Shown: in pieces, positions 41,180-51,439 of the stretch
Numbering within the stretch: position 1 is the first letter of the stretch
How the letters are laid out: every line of letters starts with the position of its first letter
Source of the DNA: Bactrocera neohumeralis
Taxonomy: Eukaryota > Arthropoda > Insecta > Diptera > Tephritidae
Reading direction: 5' to 3'
DNA length: 64,000 nt
Assembly (NCBI RefSeq): GCF_024586455.1
Contig: NC_065923.1
Location: 52,545,237 to 52,609,236, forward strand
The notes under the pieces: generated by a model
The model's input: only the letters and a program-made list of their open reading frames with translations
What the model was told of the DNA's origin: nothing
Database searches by the model: none
Program-made: the position numbers and the translations under genes

Positions 41180-43330
41180 CGCAGCTGCATGGCACGTGGC
41201 AAAGGTGTGCAAAAATGCCCCAGCTGTATGCTTTTGATGAAGACCATGAAGATGAGGTTAATACAGCTAAACCTTAATCACTGCGCTGCAGCACAAGATC
41301 TGCTAAAACAAACCGTTCTAGAAGAGAAAATAGATGTCGCCTTACTTAGCGAGCAATATAGCCAGCGTTCGGAAAGCACTTGGAGTAAAGATATAAATGG
41401 CAAGGCAGCAATATGGGCCTGCAAAGGACAAGTCTGATGGTGATGTGAATCACGCTCCAAAGAAATTCAGGACGGCTTTACATGGGTGAGTATACAAGGA
41501 ATATTTTATGCTGCTACGCTCGTCCTAGCAATTAGCGAATTTGAAGATTTTTTCCTAGAGCTGTGTCTATAAATCAGAAACAAATCGCCAATAATAATAG
41601 CGGGAGATTTTAACGCATAGTCTACTGATTGGGGTAGCAGAATTATAAATCATCGTGGTCTCCTCATCCTAGAATTTTTGAGTCAAACAAACCTTACGAT
41701 TTTAAACAGTGGCACACAAGATACGTCTCAAAAGTGAAATAAAGGTTCCATAATAGACCTAATATTTGCTAGCGACACTCTTATCAGGCATACTAAGTGG
41801 AAGGTGTCAGATATGTACACAAATAGCGACCATATGACTATAATTGCCGAAGTTTCGTTCTCCCAAGGACTGGAGCCCGGTCAGAGAAATACCTCTCGAA
41901 AAAGAAGTTGGCGGCAAAAGGAATTTGATCCTGACATTTTTGAGGTCACCTAGCGAAGACGCCGCCCACTTAGTATCCGCGGTGTGGAAGGAACTAGTTG
42001 CAGCATGCAACACAACTATTTATGTGCGGGACGAGACATAACAATAATCGAAAGCCGGTATACTGGTGGAACGAAGAAATAGCCAAGCTGAGAAAGCTCT
42101 ATACGCCGCGTATAGCGTAACCAGGGACGTGAAAACGAAATCCGCCTCAGAGAAGCATTTAAATGTCAAAACAAGCTCCAGAAGGCAGCCATTACCCGTA
42201 GTAAAAAATCCTGTTTCGAAAATCTCTGTGAGGAAGCTCCTTTCCTTTGGGGAACGCATACAAAATTTGTATGTCAAGTTCAAAAATAAGTCGCCTCAAC
42301 CCAAAAATGCATCATTTATGAGAAATGTTGTCGAAGCATTATTCCCGAGACATGCCCCCATTTTCTATGTTAAGCGAAACGAAGCTACAAAACCACTCCT
42401 ATTGGTCACAGAAGAAATCTAAAATTCCAAATAAATGTTATAATGAGTTACTTCCAAAATAGGAGATTATTATTCGACACGAACGAGGGCACTCAGAGCT
42501 ACACTATCTACAGTGGAGTACCACAAGGTCAGTTTTAGACCCACTACAATTGATCTGATGTACGACGGGTTGTTAAGAATACCGCTACCAAAAAATGGGA
42601 AAACAATAGCATATGCAGACCTCATAGTGCTAGCAGTAGCTAAACATCTGGATGATCTCCGGATCAAATGCAATGACTGCATAAATGGCTTGTGTCGATG
42701 GGTTGCTACCAGGAGTCTAGAGATGCATGAGCAGAAAACAGAAGTCTTGCATAAACGGCGCTGCTGAGGTATTAGCTAGTATGGCACCGATTGACGTACA
42801 GGGAGTCGAATTCGCGCGAATATATAACTTACAAGAGACGTCTATAGCAGCAAAAAGAGAAGAGAGAATCAAAAGCATCGTAATATCGCAGCAACGGTAG
42901 CAAACTTCATCCAAAGGACGGTGGACACACAGACTGATTTCGGGCAAACATTTGTAGACAGATAGACAACATGGGGACCTGGATTTCCACTTGACCCAAA
43001 TACTCAGTGGTCATGGATGTTTTAGAAGCTACCTATTCAAATATCGTCATGACTTTAGTACATATTGTCCGACGTGTACAGACTGTATAGAAGACTTTGA
43101 ACACGTACTCTTTCATTACACTAGGTTTTCAATTATAAGGGAAAATCAGAAAACCACTCTAGGAGCTAGTCTCATGGTGGAAAATTTGACTGCACTTATG
43201 TGGGAGTCCTTTGTTAAATGGGAAGCTGTCAGCGCAGCAGCAGCTCTAATTATGACAACACTGAGGCATTTACAACAGATTAGGTGTCAGTCAGTCCGTA
43301 CAATAGAGGAGACTTAAATGTCTTGAATGA
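41180..43330 (+). mobile_element. R1-like non-LTR retrotransposon, decayed and partly deleted
   Basis: Endonuclease start MKMRLIQLNLNHCAAAQDLL (41246 on), VALLSEQY, IIIAGDFNA (41594-41618), HRGLLILEFL, SIIDLIFAS and YTNSDHMTI (near 41815), then linker SYWWNEEIAKLRK-type remains near 42060. Reverse-transcriptase remains are YSGVPQG (42509-42529) and AYADLIVLA (near 42611). The C-terminal zinc knuckle is CPTCTDCIEDFEHVLFH (near 43067) ahead of YTRF. Motifs and order fit the R1 clade. Lesions: GDFNA is followed by TAG where Trp is expected, a lost base after PQG shifts the frame, YADD is YADL, the final Cys of the knuckle is Tyr, and much of the RT palm is deleted. Confidence 0.85.
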
Positions 43331-43339
43331 AGTAATACT

Positions 43340-43690
43340 TAGTCCAGTGGTCCCGTGGGAGAGACATGAGATGGGAGTAGGTCAGGCTTAGCGGATTAAA
43401 GTACCGCCATCCGGCATTCAAAAAAAACTCACCCTATAACAGTCAATAATATTTAATATTTATTTCAATTAAGAAATGATTTTTCGCACCCGCTAAAAAT
43501 TCCACTTTCAGTTATAAAATATCGTGTGAAATTTTGATGTGCTCGTCCTGTGGAAGACACAAAATTTAATCTAAAAGATGGGCTGATAAGAGAATGATAG
43601 TGTTTGCAAGGATTGGCGAGATATTGCATAACATTTTAGTTAAATAAATTTTCTTTACTTATTATTTTTACTTTCCTTACTTTCTCCTTT
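43340..43690. other. Gene-free stretch after the R1-like element
   Basis: 43330-43430 may be the element's 3' tail; no poly(A) is evident. The rest is unassigned. Confidence 0.35.
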
Positions 43691-43707
43691 TAGCACACCG
43701 CAAAATT

Positions 43708-43799
43708 TTATTTATTTATTTATTTATTTATAATAATTCATATAACAAAAATAGTTTTATTATATAAATACATAAACGCAGCACTGGCTACGAGGCCTT
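43708..43799 (-). mobile_element. Short 3'-end insertion of a LINE or SINE, (TAAA)n tail
   Basis: On the plus strand a TTTA pentamer run (43709-43731) is followed by about 70 bases ending CACTGGCTACGAGGCCTTC. The flanks AGCACACCGCAAAATTT (43692-43708) and AGCCGCACCGCAAATTT (43799-43815) look like a target-site duplication of about 16 bases with small differences. On the minus strand this is a 5'-truncated retrotransposon end with a (TAAA)n tail. Confidence 0.6.
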
Positions 43800-43854
43800 C
43801 AGCCGCACCGCAAATTTATACTTTACTTTTATATGGAAGTTAGCTGTAATTCAA

Positions 43855-44295
43855 ATTTTCAGTTTTTAAGTGTCTACCTCTTAATGGTGAAACCTATTTT
43901 TCAAAATTTGTTATAAGTATTTTGTTCTGCGGAGTCTCTGCGTCATCTAAACAAAAAGTGACGCCAGCTCAGTAGGGGATAAAAATTATTTGAAGCTATC
44001 GATTGAGTAACTTTTTATTTATATACTATTTTTAAAACATTTTTAATTTTTTTATTGTTCAGCTTGCCAACATAAAGTGTGATAAAGTCGCAAAACTCAT
44101 CACAAGAAATCTCTGAGTCATCTGAAGATATCTTAATCTTACTTATACAATTTGAAATTATTTAATTTTTTGTACATAAGGAATATTTATTAAAAGTATC
44201 ACACCAATACCTTAAGACTAATTTACCTAAATAACAACAAACTATTACAGAACAAATAATTTAGGCTTCTAACTCCCATAGTCGCTACATAACAT
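43855..44295 (-). repeat. Duplicated 3' flank of the small gene family, copy 2
   Basis: Collinear with 36340-36814, as described there. Non-coding. Confidence 0.75.
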
Positions 44296-44742
44296 TCACG
44301 TTACGTTACACTTTAAAATGAGTTTTCCCTCCAAGTCTCTTTCAACTTCTTCGTCCATGTCGGCGTATAATGATGCATGTTGCCGCACCAAGCGATCTTT
44401 GAAATCCACCTGTCGTGTGAAGACATCGATATCTTGGGGCGAAAAATCACATATTTTACCTTCACAATTTATCAACAGGCATCCGGTGAGATCAATTTTC
44501 GTCTTCGTTAGATGTAAGCGATTCATTCTACGCCGTCTTAGTTCCTTTCGATAAAGGAAAATGTGTTATTGAAGGAGAGGTTTCGAAGAGCTGTGCTGTA
44601 TGTCACGTTTCATTGTTTCCTCACGTTCTCTTTCCGTTCCGTCGACGTAGAACTCCATATCCACATCAAAATTTAGGTCTGTATCCAGATCCATGTTCAA
44701 GTGGAACGCCAAGTCACTATCAAAATCCATTAATTCGGTCAT
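44296..44742 (-). pseudogene. Small gene family, copy 2, one nonsense codon
   Basis: The start (ATG at 44742, context CATAAAATG) and stop match the intact copy. Readable from the start: MDFDSDLAFHLNMDLDTDLN and FDVDMEFY, ERERE, KRDIQHSSSKPLLQ. Then codon 59 is TAA (44566-44568), where copy 1 has TAT and copy 3 a sense codon. The frame continues unbroken after it: HIFLYRKELRRRKMNRLHLT, CEGKICDFSPQDIDVFTRQV and HASLYADMDEEVERDLEGKL. A single-base change thus disables an otherwise full-length frame. An internal ATG (44526) could start a 76-residue product, but nothing supports its use. Confidence 0.75.
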
Positions 44743-45099
44743 TTTATGATTTTTAATGTCTTGTAATGTTCAATACTTATGTTGTTATGATGAGGATAGT
44801 ACTGATACTGATGTTGATGTTTCTGAAATACAGCTTTATACGCATTCTCACTAAGGTAGGTTAATTCCAGGTACTTAGTAAAGTTTTGTCATCATTAATC
44901 ATTCCTTTTGTGCTCAGATTTAATTACCTACTATTCGCCTATTAAGGTTTGCCTTGAAAGACAATAGAATATACTTAAGTTATGCCCACAAAAAAGAGTG
45001 AGCGCCAGGCAGGCAATATTCTCAGGAGCGTGACCATAAAGAAGATAAACGAAGTTACACTTTGCGTTATTTACAATAGAATGTTTTGACTAATTCATC

Positions 45100-45740
45100 C
45101 GAAAATGGGTATGTGGGGTTAATAAACAAATGAAACGATTTCAACAATTTTTGGTAACAAATATATTTAACACTAAACACATTTTTGTTCTTTATTGACA
45201 TTCTTGTCAGGAAAATTCGTTAAGAGGTTAAATGGGTTTCCTCGGCTAAAAAACGACCATTTTTCAACAATTTTTGTCTCATGTAAAAAATTAAATATTT
45301 TATTCGAATTTTGTATTGTTACAAATATACACTATTAACAAAGAAAACCTGAAATTTTACGAAAAACATATTTTAAACTCGGTCATTGCGACGACATTTC
45401 CGGTGAAAAAATATGTGTTTTAGTTAAAACCTTAACTAAGAACTTGTACGAAGAAAAAAACTGAAAATTTGACTTTCGGCAGACATTTTTACAAAAAAAA
45501 AATTAAAATTTCGCGACAATTTTTTGTTTATTACCAAATAGTTGTGATCGAAAAAAATCCTTCTTCCAGGTATTTTAGAATTGAAAACTTCTTCCAAGTC
45601 TATAAAAATTGTATCTCAAAGACCTGTGTAAAATTTCATGAAGATCGGTTGATTAGTTCTCAAAAAATCTTGCCAACTGACTTCGAAGACATAATTTCGA
45701 GAAAAACTCGTTAAAAAGACGGCGGACCTAACCTAGCTAG
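45100..45740 (+). repeat. Dispersed AT-rich repeat between copies 2 and 3
   Basis: Characteristic phrases: GTTTATTACCAAATAGTTGT, AATCCTTCTTCCAGGTATTT, AAATTTCATGAAGATCGGTT, GATTAGTTCTC and CGAGAAAAACTCGTTAAAA. From general knowledge this is the style of a repeat found in many fly genomes; no second copy lies in the window. The 81-codon frame at 45469-45714 is not supported. Confidence 0.5.
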
Positions 45741-46029
45741 CCTCGAGCGCACAAGTTCTCAAGGTTGTATTTCTGAAATTATTCCTCGAATCAATGAATT
45801 GTAAGCAGGATTTACTGATGTGAAGTGTACTTACCGGGTGATAACATATGTATTTCTGACGTAGTCCATAAATATGCCTTTGCGTCAGATATTCCGATTA
45901 AAGAGGGTAGGTTTTAAAGGCATAATATTGACCTGGTTAAAAAAGAATATTTTTCTTTTCTTTTTAATTCTCATAAAACTTCACACACACTTCACACTCC
46001 ATATTGTCTCTCGAAGCAACCCTTAGTAG

Positions 46030-46216
46030 TCGGTTATGTAAAGCATCTGAACACAAAAGAAGTGATTACTAAAGACCAAACTTATCTAAGTACCTGTAAG
46101 TAAGGCTACCTGAGTGGGAATGCTGTAATTTTTTAGAAATATCAACATTCACATCTATACTATCCTCATCATAACAACATAAGTGTCAAATATTACAAGA
46201 CATTAAAAGTCATAAA
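46030..46216 (+). repeat. Duplicated 5' flank of the small gene family, copy 3
   Basis: Aligns with the reverse complement of 44743-44940: ATCTGAACACAAAAG, CTAAGTACCTG, ACCT.AGTG.GAATGC and AGTACTATCC/ATACTATCC, then TCATCATAACAACATAAGTG. It keeps the uninterrupted site (ATCTATAC, i.e. GTATAGAT reversed) where copy 1 has the 3.17 kb insertion. Confidence 0.75.
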
Positions 46217-46674
46217 ATGGCCGAATTCATGGATTTTGATAGTGACTTGGCGTTCCATTTGAACATGAATCTGGATACAGACCTAAATTTCGATGTGGAT
46301 ATGGAGTTCTACGACAATGAAACGGAAAGAGAACGTGAGGAACTATAACACGTGATATGCAACACAGCTCTTCGAAACCTCTCCTTCAAAGTCACCTTTT
46401 CCTTTATCGAAAGGAACTAAGACGGCGTAAAATGAATCGCTTACACCTAACGATGACGAAAATTGATCTTACTGTAGGTGATGGCAAAATATGTGATTTT
46501 TCGCCTCAAGATATCGATGCCTTCACACGACAGGTGGATTTCAAAGACCGCTTGGTGCGACAGCATGCGTCATTATATGCAGACATCGACGAAGAAGTTA
46601 AAAGAGACGTGGAAGGGAAATTGATTTTAAAGTGCAACATATCCAGAAGGTTATCTAGAGACTATGGGAGTTAG
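46217..46674 (+). pseudogene. Small gene family, copy 3, frameshifted
   Basis: ATG at 46217 (context CATAAAATGG). The frame reads FMDFDSDLAFHLNMNLDTDL, NFDVDMEFYDNE and EREREEL, then hits TAA at 46346-46348 because one base is missing after 46342. In the shifted frame the rest follows to the natural end: QHSSSKPLLQSHLFLYRKEL, RRRKMNRLHLTMTKIDLT, GKICDFSPQDIDAFTRQVDF and LYADIDEEVKRDVEGKL. About five residues of GLLINCE are lost in frame. It sits head-to-head with copy 2, to which its N-terminus is closest. AATAAA lies at about 46720. Confidence 0.75.
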
Positions 46675-46749
46675 AAGACTGCATTTTTTGTTCTGTAAAA
46701 GTTTGTAGTTTTCAAAATCAAATAAAGTAAAATAACTCGTTTTATATTT

Positions 46750-48150
46750 TAAAATTTTATGTTTTCCATGTAGAAACTGTTCGATTCGTTCTTCTGAACT
46801 GAACGTCGTCGACAATGCTTGTTAAACTCACACGAGGTCTAGAGTTCCGTTGCCAGAACCCTAAAGTTGTTCGAGATGCACGCCAGCAGCCAAGATATGT
46901 ATGTATATCAAGAAAGAGTTTTTTTCACTGCCATCGAAAACATTTTTACCCTTCAGCTGTCGCAAAACTCCAAAGCACTCACCACTAATAACAGCGAGCT
47001 CGATGGAGCATTTAGCAAGAGTGCGCTTATAAAAGTTTCGAGGTCATGCGAGGAAATTACTTCTCTTTAAAATGTAGACCAATAAAACGTTTATTTTACT
47101 TAAAGTGACGTGAGTGTGGTTGCGCTACATACGAATTTTTAATTACGTCCGAAAACCCTGCAGCAATGTAAACACATTTAATTGCTCATCTGTTACTGCA
47201 TTTAATTTCCATATCTACGCTCCGTATTTGTGTTTGTCTTAAAAACCCATTTTGAACCAGCTCCTCACACAGGCACACACATATAGATGCGGACAATGAA
47301 TGTCGTGGTCAGCTGGGTATGTTTGCGAGTGTGGGGCACACATGGTTATCCCCTTAGTGGTATTGGAAACAATTTGTGCTAAATTGCGATAAATGTGAGA
47401 GAAATTATAATTCAAAAGTCAGTTTGACAGCGTAAGTCCTTGCTTGTCCACTCGCTGCTGCATTTGTAACAAGTGACTGGATGCACGAAGTTTCCTGGAG
47501 CGGTGTGAGTATGAGCTCTCACAGTCTCCCACCCTCTCTCACTACTTTAGAGTTCACTCTAAAGTCAACTTAAGCAATTCTAAAGTCCGATGCTACAGCA
47601 GTGCCGGAAAAGTGTTGAGGGGCACGCACACACACAAGCACCTTGGAAGCGCCTCTCTTCTGTCTACTGCACTGTAACACTTGACTTCTATGCGCAAATA
47701 CTGTCAGAGATTTGCGAAGATTAGTGAATTTAATTTTGAAAATTTTATGAGTCAGTGCTTTTTGCAGCGACTCCCAATATGTGATAAGGCCGGCAAAGTG
47801 TAAATATATTAAAAGTATATATATTTGAACAGTCTTGACTACCGTTGTTGCTTTTGCGACATACGAGTACGGGGCTCGCACCAAAAGTAAAGCCAATTTT
47901 GAATTTTCGCAGGCTACGAGTGTTCGATTTTCGACTGTTTTGTCGCGTAATGTTGAGTAGGAACAAACCCCTTACTTGTGCTGACAAGGTCGGCCATTTT
48001 ATATTTTTAGTTAATTTTTTACAGATTTTTTGCTGAGACACATTTTGGATCGTCTTCGAGGTTTTGCTTATTCTAAAAACGGATCTGCATTAAATTTTGT
48101 GATAAATCCGATATTTTAAGTAAGCGGACGCATTTCGAATACTGACTGTG
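46750..48150. other. Gene-free stretch, probably unique sequence
   Basis: The frames at 46867-47070, 47570-47896 and 47745-48041 have no recognisable motif and two overlap. Nothing else identified. Confidence 0.4.
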
Positions 48151-48157
48151 GCATATA

Positions 48158-48679
48158 GGAAAGCCCGAGCTCGTCAAGAAAAGTCGAAAAGATTAATGAA
48201 GTGAAGAAAATAGTATTTGAGAATCGTCGAATTACCTATAGAGAAATTGTTGCGGAAATAAACGAGTCAACTGGCTCGTGCCATTCGACAATAACCAATA
48301 ATTAGGTTATAAGGCGGGTCCCAGCGAAAAATTGTGCGAAAATTGCACACTTCCGACAAAAACAGCGTCGCGTAAACGTTGCTCAGGAGATGTTGGACAC
48401 AGTCCGCGATAACCCAGAACCGCTCTTTAGGATCAAAAATGGCGACGAATCATGGGTTTTTGGATGTGACTAGGAAACCGAAAATCCATCATCCCAATGG
48501 AAGCTGCCATATGCGACTAGACCGAGAAAAGCACACCAAGTTTTGTTGAATGTGAAGGGTTTTTAAATATTTTTCTTCGATTGGAAAGGCGTTGTTGCAA
48601 GTTATGTAAAATTTTCGAGAAGCAATGCGTTTTAAGAAATACCAAAGAAGCGATACATACTTTTTGAACAAACCTCGTA
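48158..48679 (+). pseudogene. Mariner transposase, N-terminal and first catalytic region
   Basis: GKPELVKKSRKINEVKKIVF, ENRRITYREIVAEINES, RRVPAKN (degenerate MRRVAARLVP), then NGDESWVFGCD (48438-48470; first catalytic Asp), SSQWKLPYATRPRKAHQ and VLLNVKGF, DWKGVVAS. Stops replace Asp-Met after CD and interrupt KGF. The end at 48655-48679 (TTTTTGAACAAACCTCGTA) is a mariner TIR of the CGAGGTTTGTTCAAAAAGTA type. The region with the second and third Asp is deleted between ASYVK and the TIR. Confidence 0.85.
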
Positions 48680-48929
48680 CATACACGACAGCAAAATCAA
48701 CTCTTTAATATTAATGAATATTTTCCTACGCAGATAACGGTTTTTAAAAGATGTCTACGAAATGACAATTGTCAGATTTCGCCTAAAAGTACATTAGTCT
48801 CTTTCTAGAAACAAAAACAGAATCATAACTGCGTAGTGCAAATTAAATTCTTAAAACCGACTTTAATATAGATTTTGCACTTTCGGAAATGTTTGCTTTC
48901 TTTTTTAAAGAACTTTCAAACAATTGCTA

Positions 48930-49700
48930 TAAGTCTGATATTTTTTCGCCCTCCTAAGGCTTAGTCTAGAAAAAAGAAAGAAGTAGTTGAATCGGAATGA
49001 AGAGGCGAGTTGAAATTTCAGTCTGTATGTTCTTCTGTATGTGCAAGTGATAACTTTAGTGCAAATTGAAATAGATCAAAGGATCACATAGATAAGGATA
49101 CATGTGGGCTGAAGATTTCCAAGAGGTGGGTGTGACCCCACCTCCTAATAGATAGAAATCCTTTCGACTTTTCTTACCAAAGTGTGAAATTGAATGATAA
49201 CCCCGCTCTCTCCCATATAACGGTTTTGTGGAAAATTACTAAAAATCCGATAAATCAATAACTAACTGTGCCATTTTGCACGCTGAATGACGCAAGACAG
49301 CTTTATAGGCGCCGCGGTCAAAATTAAATGATGATCTTGGTACCGGCCACATTTTGGTGAAATCACATATTTTCAGACCTCCACTACCACATTCAATATA
49401 TAATACTACGCGGACATTCCTATGTTACATTATGAACATTCTTTCCTTTTCAATGAATATATTCCGATAAAACTTAGCACAATTAGTGCCTTTGAGTTAT
49501 GCTATAGCGAGTCTAAAAATTGTCAAAATGGGTCTATAACTTTTTGCTGAAAACATCGTCCATTTTGAGAGATATGTTATTGAAATTCGTGACAAATATC
49601 TGTTTGATAATAATATATTCTTGTGTCAAAATTGACATACTAACTCCCACATATCTAATATAAAGACTTTTGAACTTTCAGTTGCCTTTATGTCACATGT
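48930..49700 (-). repeat. Dispersed repeat of family A/B style, decayed
   Basis: On the plus strand CAGTCTGTATGTTCTTCTGT, GTGCAAGTGATAACTTTAGT, GGTGGGTGTGACCCCACCTC and CCCGCTCTCTCCCATATAAC, then TTCCTATGTTACATTATG, correspond in reverse order to the module landmarks of families A and B. No coding potential. Confidence 0.5.
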
Positions 49701-50500
49701 ATAGGGGAATCTTTTTGATGAAATTGAGAGAGCGCTTTTGATAAAATCGTCTTGTTTTAGCCAGGAATCTGAAACATATGGCTGACTTTACTCCATCTAC
49801 ATGTTTATATTTATCTTAATATATATAATTCTAGTATACATGTGTATTTCACTGAACTCCTGCTCAACGGTTGGACCAATATTTGAATGAAATTTGAAAT
49901 TGTTGTCCACACTGTACGTTTGCCTGTGTTTAACTCTGAGTTTTTTTTTTATCTAGGTTATAAATCAGCTGATAAATTTTAATCATTAGAGCAAATGAGC
50001 AAATATAAAATGAAGAACACAACAACTATAATAGCTGATCCTTAATGGAGCTTATCGTTAATCTTGTGGCCGGCTGTGCGAAATTCAAAAATTGGCTTCT
50101 CAATTATAATCATAATTATTATGATATGCAATGTCTATGTTTTCGATAGCGATATGCTTTATATTTATCATGCGTGGCTTCATAAGCGAGCTCTTTTAGC
50201 TGCTAAAAATATTGACTAAGTTCAAAGTGCAACAGTCAACTATTCTCTCGATTTTTTTCAATTCGTTAGATTTACCAGGAATGCGAGTATTTTCATATGT
50301 CCATATTCTCGCGTTAAAAATCCGTCAAGTTTATTTAAACCTTACATAATGAATTTCATCTTGGTCTAAATTCCTATCCTTTGGTTGATATTTTTCACAT
50401 CAACTCAATATACTAAACTTAGCCTCTTCGTTTGGGTTTATATCGCATATTTCTCATTTAAGTATGCTTTTAATATAATTTTCCTTTACGCGATTAAAAT
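49701..50500. other. Gene-free stretch
   Basis: 49810-49930 contains CACTGAACTCCTGCTCAACG and GTTGGACCAATATTTGAATG, a phrase often seen near insect Helitron- or LINE-like repeats; too little to assign. The rest is unremarkable. Confidence 0.35.
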
Positions 50501-50509
50501 ACGTGTCTT

Positions 50510-50905
50510 AAAAAATCATGAACCACGCTTTACAATTCTTAAAAAACTTTCAAGATAGGCTCTATCTGCTTCGATGCAGTGCTGCCAGCGCGATTTCCAA
50601 GCATTGAAGGAATTACGGAAGGCATTCTCTGGAATAGCCTTGAGAGCCGAGGTACATGATGCTTGTATCCCCTCTGTCGTCTAAAAATGCTTGTCTTTCA
50701 TCGATCGTTTCAGGCAAGAAAACAAAAAAAGTTCGAGGGGGCTACATCTGGGCTGTAGGGCGGCTGCTAAAGCGTTGGAATGCCGGCCTTGGTTAAGTAG
50801 CTGTTCACAAGAACGGAGGTGTGAACCGGCACGTTATCGTGGTGCAACTTCCAATCGGCTGCCATTGATTGTCATTGCACAATGAGCATTGCACCGCCTT
50901 CTTTC
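50510..50905 (-). pseudogene. Mariner C-terminal fragment
   Basis: On the minus strand WKLHHDNVPVHTSVLVNSYL and TKAGIPTL, then QPPYSPDVAPSNFFCF, followed in other frames by MPSVIPSMLGNRAGSTASK. Family form: LHHDNAPAHTA...YLTKAGIPTLPQPPYSPDVAP.DFF. The second catalytic Asp is present; the third reads Asn (PSNFF). Confidence 0.8.
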
Positions 50906-51000
50906 AATTCAAATATCATATCTCCTGACCTGCTCGACGATTTCAACCAAATTTGGTACTGTTCAGTTACACCAGGACTTAACACTTTATTGCTTGTGTT
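50906..51000 (+). repeat. Short family A/B repeat fragment
   Basis: ATATCATATCTCCTGACCTG, CTCGACGATTTCAACCAAAT and TTGGTACTGTTCAGTTACAC resemble the 'gagatatg / ccgatttc' phrase of family A in reverse. Short and diverged. Confidence 0.4.
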
Positions 51001-51059
51001 ATTATAATTTTGTGTATTCAATTTTAATTATTTTAATAATCAATAATGCGGTGTTTACA

Positions 51060-51430
51060 TAAGTGTAAAAAAGGGGAAGTGAGATTTATGAGCTTCTCAA
51101 AAACTATTATTTCGAAAATGGTTGTTCACCGCACTAAATAAGTGGTCTTTAAACAGTTCGCAAAGACAGGAAATTTTGTCAAGAGAAATATATTCATCGA
51201 CCAGATCAATATCAATACTCATCCAAGATGATCGCTACATGAAAGCCTACTGTCGATCAACTGGACAACTTCGAACAACGCGCTTGAAGCAAATTAGGCT
51301 CAACAGATGCATGCGGCTTTTTCAGTGGCATGCGATCAATGGTCATGGCAGTATCTTGTTTACAGATGAAAAAAATTGCACAAATGAAAAACTTTTTAAG
51401 TTATCGCTTATTTATTGTATGCATTATTAA
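51060..51430 (+). pseudogene. Tc1/mariner-superfamily transposase, N-terminal half (DD37D-like)
   Basis: QRQEILSREIYSSTRSISIL and IQDDRYMKAYCRSTGQL, then RLKQIRLNRCMRLFQWHAIN and HGSILFTDEKNCTNEK (51350-51395) with the first catalytic Asp. This follows the pattern SREMNISTRSISRLI..DL.MKAYRR..GH.LT..LK.IRLERSKRLLQWHA...H..ILFTDEKIFT of maT/DD37D-type transposases. Catalytic C-terminal half absent. It lies 150 bases from an opposite-strand mariner fragment of another family. Confidence 0.8.
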
Positions 51431-51439
51431 ATAAAGTTA

